A DNA stretch of 64,000 bases from Bog-756 sp963734435 (GTDB lineage: Bacteria > Actinomycetota > Acidimicrobiia > Acidimicrobiales > RAAP-2): assembly GCA_963734435.1 (NCBI GenBank), contig CAVTHA010000015.1, positions 62,001-126,000 on the forward strand, read 5' to 3'. The notes beneath the pieces are model-generated. The model searched no databases and was not told where the DNA came from. It saw only the letters and a program-made list of their open reading frames with translations. This document shows positions 36,919 through 45,485 of this stretch, piece after piece (the first letter of the stretch is position 1; each line of letters starts with the position of its first letter). Position numbers and translations under genes: made by a program.

Positions 36919-37653
36919 ATGAACGAGAAGGTCTACATCCACGAGTTCATCGACATCACCGGCCCGCACCGCGCCGACTACATGCACCACATGACGGCCA
37001 ACTTCAGTCCCTCGGCCCAAGAGGAGCGCAACCAACTCTGCTACGGAGTGTGGGGAGTGGTCGGCAGTACCGGCCGATGGCCACAGGTGGTCAACATGTG
37101 GGAGGAGGATGGCCTCCACGGGATGGCTGCGTCCTTCGGATACGAGCTCAATCACGCCACCCTCCAGGACCCCAAGCTGGCCAAGTGGTGGGCGAAGGCG
37201 GCGAACTTCCGGTCCGGCGGGACGGATCGCCTGTTGGCCCCGGCGCCGTGGACGCGGACGAGTCTCGAATTGTGCGCGGACGGTGTGACCGGCGAGACCT
37301 ATGCCCTCGAGTGGATCCGGGTCCCTCCGGGTCGATCGGCCCACTTCCTGGATGTCGTGGCCCAGGAGGCGATCCCTGTCTACGAGGAGTTCGGTTGGGA
37401 GCTGGCCGGCGCCTGGGAGACCCTGATGATCGACGACTCGGAATGCTTCCTGCTCTGGGCCATCCCGACCTGGGAGCACTGGGCCGAGTTCGAAGGGGTC
37501 CGCCGGACCCACCCTTCGCTCGTCGAGTGGAACAAGCGGTCACTCGAGCAGACCACCTCGATGCAACGGATCCTCTTGGTCGACGCGCCACTGTGCCCGT
37601 TCCGCACCCACCGGCAACCGGCCCGCTCCGACCAGGTCGACTGGGAGGAGTGA
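36919..37653 (+). CDS. Conserved hypothetical, NIPSNAP-like alpha+beta barrel protein
   Basis: 244 residues. Two similar halves can be seen: VYIHEFIDITGPHRADYMHH with WPQVVNMWEEDGLHGMAASF, and TYALEWIRVPPGRSAHFLDV with CFLLWAIPTWEHWAEFE. Each is a strand, a helix with conserved aromatic residues and a Trp-rich strand, as in dimeric alpha+beta barrel (NIPSNAP/ABM) proteins. No catalytic motif. The stop lies 25 bp before the convergent crotonase. Such proteins often accompany CoA degradation operons in actinobacteria; function unknown. Confidence 0.55.
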   Translation: MNEKVYIHEFIDITGPHRADYMHHMTANFSPSAQEERNQLCYGVWGVVGSTGRWPQVVNMWEEDGLHGMAASFGYELNHATLQDPKLAKWWAKAANFRSGGTDRLLAPAPWTRTSLELCADGVTGETYALEWIRVPPGRSAHFLDVVAQEAIPVYEEFGWELAGAWETLMIDDSECFLLWAIPTWEHWAEFEGVRRTHPSLVEWNKRSLEQTTSMQRILLVDAPLCPFRTHRQPARSDQVDWEE

Positions 37654-37678
37654 CGCTCGACCCGCCGGACACCGAGGC

Positions 37679-38509
37679 TCAGCGTCCTTGGAATCGAGAT
37701 GCCCGCCGCTCCACGAACGAGTCGATGCCTTCGGTTGCATCCTCGGTCCTGGTCACCAACTCCCGGGCCATGGATTCTTCGAAGAAGGCTGAGGCGCGGT
37801 CCACGTCGAGTGAGCGGTTGAGAAGTCGTTTGGCCAGACCCAGGGCGATCGTCGGCCCCTCCGCCAGGCGGGAGGCCAGCTCCGCGACGCTGACCGCCAG
37901 CTGGTCGGCGGCCACCACCCGGTTGACCATGCCGAGGGAGGAGGGATCGGTTGCCGACAGGCGCTCACCCAGGAACACCAGCTCCTTGGCGCGTTGCATC
38001 CCGACCACCCGGGGGAGGAGGTAGGCGCCGGCGCCGTCGGGGAGGATCCCCCGGCGTACGAAGACCTCGATGAAACAGGCCTCCTCGGCGGCCACGACGA
38101 GATCGAAGGCAAGAGCGAGATGTGCCCCGATCCCGGCGGCGGTGCCGTTGACCGAGCCGAGGACCGGCTTCTGGCAGTCGAGGACCGAAGCGATGAGGCG
38201 TTGCGCGCCATCGCTGATCATCCGCATTACGGTGCCGACGGGCTGGTCGCCGACGTCGTCGGCGGCGTCGCTCGCGGGTTGCGGCCCACGAAGGTCGGCG
38301 CCGGTGCAGAAGTGCTTGCCGGTCGCCCCGATCACCACGACCCGGATCACCGGATCGTGGTCGGCTTCGTCGATGAGTTTGATGATCGTGTCGCGTTGCT
38401 CGGCGGTGATGGCGTTGCCGGCCTCGGGCCGGTTGAGGGTGATCCACGAAATCCCCTCTTCGGTCCGGTGGAGCAGAGCGTCACCGAGGAGCTCCTCGGT
38501 GGCGGTCAT
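37679..38509 (-). CDS. Enoyl-CoA hydratase/isomerase (crotonase) family protein
   Basis: 276 residues from ATG 38509, which overlaps the SDR stop (ATGA). Blocks: ISWITLNRPEAGNAITAEQR, VVVIGATGKHFCTGADLRGP, VNGTAAGIGAHLALAFDLVV, CFIEVFVRRGILPDGAGAYL and RVVGMQRAKELVFLGERLSA. The first catalytic Glu position of hydratases reads His (GIGAHLAL), so this is probably an isomerase or other crotonase rather than a plain hydratase. It ends the minus-strand unit with the SDR upstream. No frameshift. Confidence 0.9.
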   Translation of the reverse strand: MTATEELLGDALLHRTEEGISWITLNRPEAGNAITAEQRDTIIKLIDEADHDPVIRVVVIGATGKHFCTGADLRGPQPASDAADDVGDQPVGTVMRMISDGAQRLIASVLDCQKPVLGSVNGTAAGIGAHLALAFDLVVAAEEACFIEVFVRRGILPDGAGAYLLPRVVGMQRAKELVFLGERLSATDPSSLGMVNRVVAADQLAVSVAELASRLAEGPTIALGLAKRLLNRSLDVDRASAFFEESMARELVTRTEDATEGIDSFVERRASRFQGR

Positions 38510-39420
38510 CCCCGGATCCCGGGGGCCCGGCTTCCGAAGATGTCGGTCCCGACCACGGCTCCCAGTTTCTCTGCATCCCAGCGCTTCTCCCCGCTGGCGA
38601 TGGTGGCGACTTCGTGCCAACCCTTCATGTGGAAGATCTTGTCGTGGATGACCCGGAACACCTGCCCGGTGATGTACTGCGCCTCGTCGCTGGCCAACCA
38701 GGCCACCATCGGTGAGCTCCCCGCCGGGTCCATGGGGTGGTACTCCTCTTCGGCCAGCTCGTCGGGCTCGAAGGCATCTCCCTGTCCGCCGATGGTGGCG
38801 GTGAGCCGGGTCAGTCCGCCCGGACCGATGGCGTTGGCGGTGACCCCGATGCTGGCCAGCTCGAGGCTGGTCGTCTGGGTAAGCCCGACGATGGCCGCCT
38901 TGGCGGTCGCGTAGTTGGACTGTCCGAAGTTTCCCTGTAGACCGGCTCCTGACGTGGTGTTGATGATCCGGCCCCGGACCTCGTCGCCGGCCTTGGCCCG
39001 GTCCCGCCAGTGGATGGCGGCAAAATGGGACATGAGCCAGGTGCCGCGGACGTGGACCCGCATCACGAGATCGAAGTCCTCGGGTGTCATGTTCCAGATG
39101 GCCCGGTCGCGCCCGATCCCGGCATTGTTGACCAACACGTCGAGACGCCCGAAGGTGTCGATCGCCTGGGCTACGAGCTCCTCCGTCGCCGATTCGTCGC
39201 CCACGTCACCGTAGTTGGCGATGGCAGCACCACCGCGTTGGTCGATGAGGTCCACAGTGAGGTCTGCGTCGCGACCGGCACCTGTCCCGTCCACCGCCGC
39301 GCCTACATCGTTGACGATGACCGTCGCGCCCCGGCGGGCCAGCTCCAGGGCGTGGCCCCGGCCGATCCCGTGGCCGGCGCCGGTCACGATGGCGACCTTC
39401 CCTGCCAGAAACTGCTCCAT
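38506..39420 (-). CDS. SDR, MFE-2/17beta-HSD4-like 3-hydroxyacyl-CoA dehydrogenase
   Basis: 304 residues from ATG 39420 with AAGGAAGG ribosome site. KVAIVTGAGHGIGRGHALEL then NDVGAAVDGTGAGRDAD, the 'NDxGxxxxGxG' loop typical of the dehydrogenase domain of peroxisomal multifunctional enzyme 2. LVNNAGIGRDRAIWNMTPED, INTTSGAGLQGNFGQSNYAT with the Tyr-x3-Lys, and VTANAIGPGGLTRL follow. Expected role: NAD-dependent oxidation of a 3-hydroxyacyl-CoA. Despite an open frame running far upstream into the ligase region, conservation begins at this ATG. An AT-rich promoter-like element lies 54-70 bp upstream. Confidence 0.88.
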   Translation of the reverse strand: MEQFLAGKVAIVTGAGHGIGRGHALELARRGATVIVNDVGAAVDGTGAGRDADLTVDLIDQRGGAAIANYGDVGDESATEELVAQAIDTFGRLDVLVNNAGIGRDRAIWNMTPEDFDLVMRVHVRGTWLMSHFAAIHWRDRAKAGDEVRGRIINTTSGAGLQGNFGQSNYATAKAAIVGLTQTTSLELASIGVTANAIGPGGLTRLTATIGGQGDAFEPDELAEEEYHPMDPAGSSPMVAWLASDEAQYITGQVFRVIHDKIFHMKGWHEVATIASGEKRWDAEKLGAVVGTDIFGSRAPGIRG

Positions 39421-39473
39421 CAACCTTCCTTTGCCATCGTCTGATCTGGTGCCGCCTCCGGCCGACGAGCAGT

Positions 39474-39490
39474 CATATATTACATATACG
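39474..39490 (-). promoter_or_regulatory. AT-rich promoter-like element before the SDR gene
   Basis: Minus strand CGTATATGTAATATATG, 54 bp upstream of ATG 39420 and after the end of the ligase gene, so the SDR-crotonase pair likely has its own promoter. It resembles elements at 30868, 33568, 45369 and 58661. Confidence 0.45.
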
Positions 39491-39518
39491 AGGGCTACGC
39501 CATAGGGCCGTTCGCCGC

Positions 39519-41105
39519 TTAGGGGCTGTCCGCCCGCACCAGGTCCTCGGCGCGCCGGCGGAGCTCCGCCTTCTGGACCTTGCCGGTGGAGGTGGTGGGC
39601 AGGCTGTCGACCAAGTGAACATGTCGGGGTGCCTTGAAGTTCGCCATGTGCTCCCGGCACCAGGCGACGATCTCTGCCGCATCGGGACTCGAACCTGGTC
39701 GGGGGACGACGAACGCCACACCCACCTCGCCCAGTCGTGCGTCGGGCGACGCCACCACCGCCACGTGGGCGATGTCGTCGCGGCGGAGGATGACTGATTC
39801 CACCTCCGCCGCCGAGACGTTGAAACCCCCCACGATGAAGATGTCCTTCTTGCGATCGACGATCCGCAGGTAGCCGCCCGCACCCAAGGTGCCGACGTCT
39901 CCGGTATGGAGCCAGCCATCTGGGTCGACGGCAGCAGCCGTCGCTTCCGGAGCGTTGAAATACCCGCTCATCACGTTGAACCCGCGGACCAGCACCTCCC
40001 CCGGTTCGCCGGCTGGCCGGTCCCTCCCGTCGTCGTCGACGATGCGGAGCTCGAGCCCCTCGAGCGGGTGGCCGACGGTGGTGGCGATGGTCTCGATGGG
40101 GTCGGTTTGCTCGCAGATGGTGACCGTACCGTGGGTCTCGGTCAGGCCGTAGGCGGTGATCACCGAGTCCAGCCCGAGCTCCGATTTCATCCGGGCGATG
40201 AGCTCGACCGGGACGACGGTCGCCCCGGTCACCGACAGCCGAACGGTATCGAGGGGGAACGAGTCGAAGTCCGGATCGTTGAGGATCGACTGGAAGATCG
40301 ACGGTGGCCCGGGCAGGACGGTGATGCGCTCCTCGGCGACGCGATCGACGACCGACCGGACCTCGAACACGGCGTGGGGGACGAGGGTGACCCCGCGGAT
40401 GAACGCCGCCAGTATCCCCGACTTGAGGCCGGCGGTGTGGAAGAAGGGATAGACGATCAGCATGCGGTCGCCCTCTTGCAAGCCGACTCCTCTCGACCAT
40501 TGGTCGTAGGTGTCCACGCTGGCGCCGTGACGAAGGACGGCGCCCTTGGGAAGGCCGGTGGTCCCCGAGGTGAAGATGACGTCGCTCGGATCGTCCGGTC
40601 CGACCCCGGCTTCCCGGGCCCGGGCCTCGGCCGGGGCGGTCTGCTCGGCCCGTTCGAGGAATGCCGACCAGGACGTCGACCCATCCGCGGACGGTCCGCT
40701 GAGCACCACGGTCTCCTGTACGCCCTCGAGCCCCTCGAGCCCGGCGATCAGGTCCGTGAAGTCGGTCCCGAGGAAATCGGTGACCGTGAAGAGCATCCTG
40801 ACGTCGGCGGAGCGCAGGACCTCGGCCGCCTCCTCGCCCTTGTACCTGGTGTTGATCGGCACCAGCACGGCCCCGACGCCGTATACACCGAAGGATGTGA
40901 GGATCCAATCGAGCCGGTTCGGGGCCCAGATGCCCACCCGGTCTCCGGGCTGAATGCCGCTGGCGATGAGGGCTCGTTCTACGAGCTCGACGGACGCGGC
41001 CACGTCGGCAAACGTGGGTCGGAACGAGCCGTCCGCCACGGCCTCGATCGTGGCGAAGTCGTCAGCTGCGGCCCGGACCACGGAGGGGATCGTCCTCGAG
41101 CTCAT
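39519..41105 (-). CDS. AMP-forming acyl-CoA ligase (FadD-like)
   Basis: 528 residues. P-loop DVIFTSGTTGLPKGAVLRHG, YPFFHTAGLKSGILAAF gate region, VITAYGLTETHGTVTICEQT (A5), WLHTGDVGTLGAGGYLRIVD (A7) then RKKDIFIVGGFNVSAAEVES (A8), and the adenylation Lys in LPTTSTGKVQKAELRRRAE. All catalytic motifs are intact. It resembles the actinobacterial FadD3/FadD17 group acting on ring-derived or side-chain acids. It is last in the minus-strand operon CaiB - crotonase - crotonase - ligase, starting 16 bp after the crotonase. Substrate unknown. Confidence 0.92.
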   Translation of the reverse strand: MSSRTIPSVVRAAADDFATIEAVADGSFRPTFADVAASVELVERALIASGIQPGDRVGIWAPNRLDWILTSFGVYGVGAVLVPINTRYKGEEAAEVLRSADVRMLFTVTDFLGTDFTDLIAGLEGLEGVQETVVLSGPSADGSTSWSAFLERAEQTAPAEARAREAGVGPDDPSDVIFTSGTTGLPKGAVLRHGASVDTYDQWSRGVGLQEGDRMLIVYPFFHTAGLKSGILAAFIRGVTLVPHAVFEVRSVVDRVAEERITVLPGPPSIFQSILNDPDFDSFPLDTVRLSVTGATVVPVELIARMKSELGLDSVITAYGLTETHGTVTICEQTDPIETIATTVGHPLEGLELRIVDDDGRDRPAGEPGEVLVRGFNVMSGYFNAPEATAAAVDPDGWLHTGDVGTLGAGGYLRIVDRKKDIFIVGGFNVSAAEVESVILRRDDIAHVAVVASPDARLGEVGVAFVVPRPGSSPDAAEIVAWCREHMANFKAPRHVHLVDSLPTTSTGKVQKAELRRRAEDLVRADSP

Positions 41106-41120
41106 CGGCCTACGATCCGT

Positions 41121-41930
41121 TCAACTCGGCTCGGCCCACCGGGCCTCCCGCTTCTCGGTGAAGGCGAGCGGCCCTTCCGTCTGGTCGGGGTGGCCCCACA
41201 GCGCGACCAGCTCGGTGGCCCCGGCCCGGCAGGCGTCGGTCAGCCCGAGCTCGAGCGCCCCCCACAGGGCCCGCTTGGTGGCGGCCATGGCGGCCGGGGA
41301 GTTCTTGGCGATCTTCTCGGCCAGCTCCTGGGCGGCCTCGACGGAGGTCGCCGGGCGGGTCGACGATCTGGCTGATCATGCCGAGCTCGTAGGCCCGCCG
41401 GGCGTCGATCCGCTCGTACCGGCCGACCAGCGCCATCCGCATGACCGCCTCGACCGGCATCTTGCGGACCAGGCCGATGGCCTCGATGGCGACGGCCTGG
41501 CCGATCGACACATGCGGGTCGAAGAAAGTCGCATCGGAGGCGGCCATCACGATGTCGGCGTCGGCCACCCAGTGGAACCCACCGCCGGCACAGATGCCGT
41601 TGACCGCGGTGATCACCGGTTTGGCGACGCTGTCTGGTGCCACGCAGTGAAGTGGAGATCGAGATCCACGAGCCCCTCGCGGTAGCGCTCCATGCCGACA
41701 CCGTCCGTCGCCAGCTCGGTGACATCCACGCCGGTCTGGAATGCCCGGCCCTCACCGGTGTGCACGATCACACGCACCTCTGGGTCGCGGTCGAGCTCGA
41801 TCCATGCTTGGGCGAATTCGTCGCGGATCAACGTGTTCATGGCGTTGAGCTGCTCGGGGCGATTGTTGATCAGCCACCCCACCCGACCCCGGCGTTCGAC
41901 GGTCAGGCACTCGTACGTCGAATACGTCAC
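41121..41930 (-). CDS. Crotonase family protein, second tandem copy (frameshifted)
   Basis: About 268 residues from GTG 41930 with AAGGAGGAC ribosome site. N-terminal part: VERRGRVGWLINNRPEQLNA, VIVHTGEGRAFQTGVDV. One-base slip near 41632, then VITAVNGICAGGGFHWVADA, DATFFDPHVSIGQAVAIEAI and GLVRKMPVEAVMRMALVGRY. A second slip at about 41338 is an extra C compared with the tandem neighbour, after which the intact reading ends EARWAEPS. Both hydratase glutamates are missing (GGGFH; FFDPHVS). The 3' 359 bp are the same DNA as in the neighbour gene. It may be functional with errors in the read, or a pseudogene. Confidence 0.78.
41127..41485. repeat. 359-bp direct repeat, copy A
   Basis: Matches 42002-42359 base for base by eye except one extra C near 41338. 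It covers the 3' 360 bp of the crotonase gene; the 5' parts of the two genes differ clearly. Confidence 0.9.
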
Positions 41931-41962
41931 GTGGTCCTCCTTCTGGCCGGTGCCCTGCCCGG

Positions 41963-42826
41963 TCACCGGCTGGTTTCTTCTGGTCGGTGGTCCCGGCCGG
42001 CCGGCTCGGCCCACCGGGCCTCCCGCTTCTCGGTGAAGGCGAGCGGCCCTTCCGTCTGGTCGGGGTGGCCCCACAGCGCGACCAGCTCGGTGGCCCCGGC
42101 CCGGCAGGCGTCGGTCAGCCCGAGCTCGAGCGCCCCCCACAGGGCCCGCTTGGTGGCGGCCATGGCGGCCGGGGAGTTCTTGGCGATCTTCTCGGCCAGC
42201 TCCTGGGCGGCCTGACGGAGGTCGCCGGGCGGGTCGACGATCTGGCTGATCATGCCGAGCTCGTAGGCCCGCCGGGCGTCGATCCGCTCGTACCGGCCGA
42301 CCAGCGCCATCCGCATGACCGCCTCGACCGGCATCTTGCGGACCAGGCCGATGGCCTCGTACGCGGTGACCTGGCCGATCGATACGTGAGGATCGAGAAA
42401 GGTGGCGTTGGAGGAGGCGATCACGATGTCGGCGTCCGCCACGAAGTGGAGCCCACCCCCGGCGCACACTCCGTTGACCGCGGCGATGACCGGCTTTGCC
42501 ACCCGATTGTGCCAGGCCGTCAGACGAAGCTCGGCCCGCCTGGTTCGGCGCGACTGCTCCCGCAGCGCCTCAGGGTCACGGGCCAGCTCGACGACGTCCA
42601 GCCCCGTCTGGAACGCTCGGCCTTCCCCGGTGTTGACGATGACCCGAACGGAGGGGTCAGCGTCCAGCTCCCCCCAGGCCCTCTCCAACTCTTGGATCAT
42701 CACCGCGTTCATGGCGTTCCCCGAGTCGGGTCGGTTGAAGATCAGCCAGCCGACCGGTCCCCGTCGGTCGATGACCACTGCATCCCAACCGGATCCGCGG
42801 TATCTGCGCTCGACGGTCGTGCTCAT
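41963..42826 (-). CDS. Crotonase family protein, first tandem copy
   Basis: 287 residues, intact. Blocks: WDAVVIDRRGPVGWLIFNRP, IVNTGEGRAFQTGLDVVELA, AAVNGVCAGGGLHFVADADI, NATFLDPHVSIGQVTAYEAI, GLVRKMPVEAVMRMALVGRY and AAQELAEKIAKNSPAAMAAT. At the hydratase Glu positions it has His (GGGLH) and Pro-His (LDPHVS), so it is not a classic hydratase; 'DPHVSIGQ' marks an actinobacterial crotonase group of unknown chemistry. It lies 12 bp after the CaiB gene. Its 3' 358 bp repeat in the next gene. Confidence 0.9.
   Translation of the reverse strand: MSTTVERRYRGSGWDAVVIDRRGPVGWLIFNRPDSGNAMNAVMIQELERAWGELDADPSVRVIVNTGEGRAFQTGLDVVELARDPEALREQSRRTRRAELRLTAWHNRVAKPVIAAVNGVCAGGGLHFVADADIVIASSNATFLDPHVSIGQVTAYEAIGLVRKMPVEAVMRMALVGRYERIDARRAYELGMISQIVDPPGDLRQAAQELAEKIAKNSPAAMAATKRALWGALELGLTDACRAGATELVALWGHPDQTEGPLAFTEKREARWAEPAGRDHRPEETSR
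42002..42359. repeat. 358-bp direct repeat, copy B
   Basis: Counterpart of 41127-41485, one base shorter. This copy keeps the crotonase reading frame. Confidence 0.9.
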
Positions 42827-42838
42827 GGTGCTCTCTCG

Positions 42839-45166
42839 TCAGGAACCGGCAAGGCGCTCACCCATGATCCCTTCCTCCCGCAGGTGACGGACGGCTTCGG
42901 GGGAGAGGCCGATTTCGGCCAGGACCTCCTCGTTGTGCTGACCGAGTGTCGGCGCCGGCGATCGGAGCCATCGGTCCACCCGGGAGTAGCGGAACGGCAA
43001 CATCGGGATCTCGTGGTCACCGGTGACGCGGTGATGTTCGGTCTCGAAGAGGGAGCGCGACCGGAGCTGAGGATTGGATGCGAGCTCGCCAGGAGGGAGC
43101 ACCGCTGCGGCCGGCACGCCCGCCTTCACCAGGAGCGCGGCCGTGGCGTCGGCATCGCGGCCTTCGGTCCACGCTGTCAGCTCCTTGTCGATCTCATCGT
43201 GCAGCCGGCGGCGGCCAGCTTCATCGGCGAGGACGTCCTGGCGGGCCCAGGCGGGGTCTCCGATCACCGAGCGCAGCGACTGCCACTGCCCGTCCGTGGT
43301 CACGGCCAGCGCCATCCAGCGGTCGGTGCCTGAACAGCGGTAGACACCCTGGGGCGCGGCCTCCGGTCCCCGGTTGCCGTCCCGCCGAAGCACCGCCCCG
43401 GTCGCCCCGAACTCGATCGTCTGCTCGGCAGCCGCGTTGAGCGCCGACTCCACCATCGCCGATTCGACGAGCCTTCCACCTCCCGACTGGCCTCGGTCTA
43501 TCAGGGCCACCACCGTGGCGAAGACGGAATGCATGGCGGCCAGGGGATCACATGCCCCTCGCACCAATACCGGAGGTCCGTCGGCAAAGCCCGTCAACCA
43601 CGCCATGCCCGTGAGGCATTCCATGGTCTGGGCGAAGCCCGTCCGATCCCGCCAGGGTCCGTCGAGGCCGAAGGCGGGCATACGCACCATCACGAGGTCG
43701 GGGTTGATCCCGTGGAGATGCTCCCAGCCCAGACCGAACTGCTCCATCACCCGGGGGGTGTAGTTCTCGACGAGCACGTCGGCGGTCGTGGCCAATGTCT
43801 CGAGTACGGCAATGCCCTCGGGGCGGGACAGGTCGAGTGTGATGGCCCGCTTGCCTACGTTCACCGCATGGAAGAGGGGTCCCCATTCCCACCACTGTTC
43901 GTCCGTATGTGATCGGGTACTGGCGAAGCGCATGTAGTCCGGCCTCGATACCGACTCGACCTTGATGACGTCTGCTCCCAGGCACGCCAAGGCGTCGGTG
44001 GCGGCCGGTCCGGCCCACCACGCCGTGCAGTCGATGACCCGCACCCCGGCGAGCGGGAGTTGCCAAGCGTGATCGCCGGCCTCGCCCGCCTCTTCGGCTC
44101 GATGCCGGGCGGCCGGCCCGTCGACGGACCAAGCCACCGTTCCCGTGTGCTGACCGTTGATCGGAGCCGGTCGGAGGGGAGGCGGCACGGTGTCCGAGAT
44201 GCGGTACGGCACCCGCGGCTGGCGAAACCGGCCCGAAGGGCTCGGCTGGAAGACCCCTCGCGCCGCGAACTGCTCGAACTCGGGGACGCTCGGACCGTCG
44301 AGGACGGGCCCAGCCGGTATCCGGAACAGGGAGGCCTCCTCCAAGACCCGCTCCGTGTTGCGCCGGGTGGTGTGCTCGCGCACTGCGGCCAGGAATTCGT
44401 CCCGTCGGGCGAATCGCTTGGAGGCCTGGGACAATTCCGGGTCGGTCACCCAGTCCGATCGACCGATCATGACCAGGAAGTCGTGGAATTGCTGGGCGCT
44501 GTTGGTGGTGAAGACGGCGTAACCGTCAGCCGTCGGCTCGATGGATGGGATCTCGATGACCCGGCCGGTGCCCTCCAGCGCTGGCCATCCCGCGAACGAG
44601 GCGAAAACGGAGGGGTAGGTGACCATGGTGACCGCCATGCAGTCGAGCATGGCCACGTCCACGTGCTCACCCTGGCCGCTCCGCACCGATTCGCGGTGGG
44701 CAGCGACAGCGCCGACGGCGGCATACGTCCCGGTGACCCATTCGCCGATGCGACCACCGGCCGCCACCGGTGGCTGTTCAGGTAGGCCACGCTGACCCGT
44801 CGATCCACACGCGGCCTGCAGGGTGAACTCGGTGCTCGGATGGTCCGCCCACGGTCCCTCGCAGCCGAAAGGGGTGATCGTGACGAGCACCAGTCCTCGG
44901 TTGACCGACCACAGCTCGTCGAGGTCGACCGGCGCATCCGTCACCATGATGTCAGCCGCGCTGGTGAGGTCGACGACGCCGTTGTTGACGGACCGTTTCG
45001 AGGTGTTGAGGAACTCGAACAGCGCTCCCGATCCCCATCGGCGCAACGGGTCCCCCGCCCCGGTCTCCACTTTGACGACGTCGGCCCCGGCGTCGGCTAG
45101 CAACTTGGTGCAGTAGGGACCGGCGATGTCCGTAGTGAGGTCGACGACCCGCACGTTCTCGAGCAT
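42839..45166 (-). CDS. Double-domain CaiB/BaiF (class III) CoA-transferase
   Basis: 775 residues from ATG 45166, two class III CoA-transferase domains in tandem. Domain 1 (about 1-370): ENVRVVDLTTDIAGPYCTKL, LADAGADVVKVETGAGDPLR, GEHVDVAMLDCMAVTMV. Domain 2 (about 390-775): AGVRVIDCTAWWAGPAATDA, LACLGADVIKVESVSRPDYM, ENYTPRVMEQFGLGWEHL, SGGGRLVESAMVESALN. The acidic block VDVxMxD, home of the catalytic Asp, is kept in domain 1; domain 2 has Glu in both places. Class III enzymes are normally interlocked dimers of about 400-residue chains, so one chain could form a pseudo-dimer with one working site. First gene of its operon. Acyl donor and acceptor unknown. Confidence 0.88.
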   Translation of the reverse strand: MLENVRVVDLTTDIAGPYCTKLLADAGADVVKVETGAGDPLRRWGSGALFEFLNTSKRSVNNGVVDLTSAADIMVTDAPVDLDELWSVNRGLVLVTITPFGCEGPWADHPSTEFTLQAACGSTGQRGLPEQPPVAAGGRIGEWVTGTYAAVGAVAAHRESVRSGQGEHVDVAMLDCMAVTMVTYPSVFASFAGWPALEGTGRVIEIPSIEPTADGYAVFTTNSAQQFHDFLVMIGRSDWVTDPELSQASKRFARRDEFLAAVREHTTRRNTERVLEEASLFRIPAGPVLDGPSVPEFEQFAARGVFQPSPSGRFRQPRVPYRISDTVPPPLRPAPINGQHTGTVAWSVDGPAARHRAEEAGEAGDHAWQLPLAGVRVIDCTAWWAGPAATDALACLGADVIKVESVSRPDYMRFASTRSHTDEQWWEWGPLFHAVNVGKRAITLDLSRPEGIAVLETLATTADVLVENYTPRVMEQFGLGWEHLHGINPDLVMVRMPAFGLDGPWRDRTGFAQTMECLTGMAWLTGFADGPPVLVRGACDPLAAMHSVFATVVALIDRGQSGGGRLVESAMVESALNAAAEQTIEFGATGAVLRRDGNRGPEAAPQGVYRCSGTDRWMALAVTTDGQWQSLRSVIGDPAWARQDVLADEAGRRRLHDEIDKELTAWTEGRDADATAALLVKAGVPAAAVLPPGELASNPQLRSRSLFETEHHRVTGDHEIPMLPFRYSRVDRWLRSPAPTLGQHNEEVLAEIGLSPEAVRHLREEGIMGERLAGS

Positions 45167-45485
45167 GTCACCCGTCCTCCGGCCGATTCCTCGGCTCCCC
45201 GGCGCCTGCTGGCAACCGCCGGACGACCGGCGGCAATCTACCATTCGGAACGGACGGCGGAGGAGTCCGACCGATGGCCCACTGCGATCGATCGTGCCGA
45301 TGGCACGGTGTCGGTGGCGGCGACCCGGAGCCAATGGGTCCTGCCGGCCTTGTGCGATCCTCCACAATGTATATGATATGTGTGTCCATCGGACAGGGCC
45401 TTGGGTCCGGCGCGTGAAACGAGGGGGAGGGGATCTCGTAGTGGGTGCCGTTGCGGATGGGTCAGGCTGATCGGGGGACGCGCAG
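45167..45485. other. Divergent promoter region, CaiB and LivG operons
   Basis: No gene. At 45369-45382 the plus strand has GTATATGATATGTG; TATGAT there lies 16 bp after TTGTGC, a fair promoter for livG. The AT-rich element resembles those at 30868, 33568, 39474 and 58661. Confidence 0.45.

Noticed and set aside
38506..40908. Apparent 800-residue minus-strand SDR fusion
   Set aside because: The first 496 codons are a shifted frame of the acyl-CoA ligase gene; the SDR begins at ATG 39420 with its own ribosome site.
39906..41375. 489-codon plus-strand frame opposite the ligase and crotonase genes
   Set aside because: Antisense shadow; part of it duplicates at 41987 because the underlying DNA repeats.
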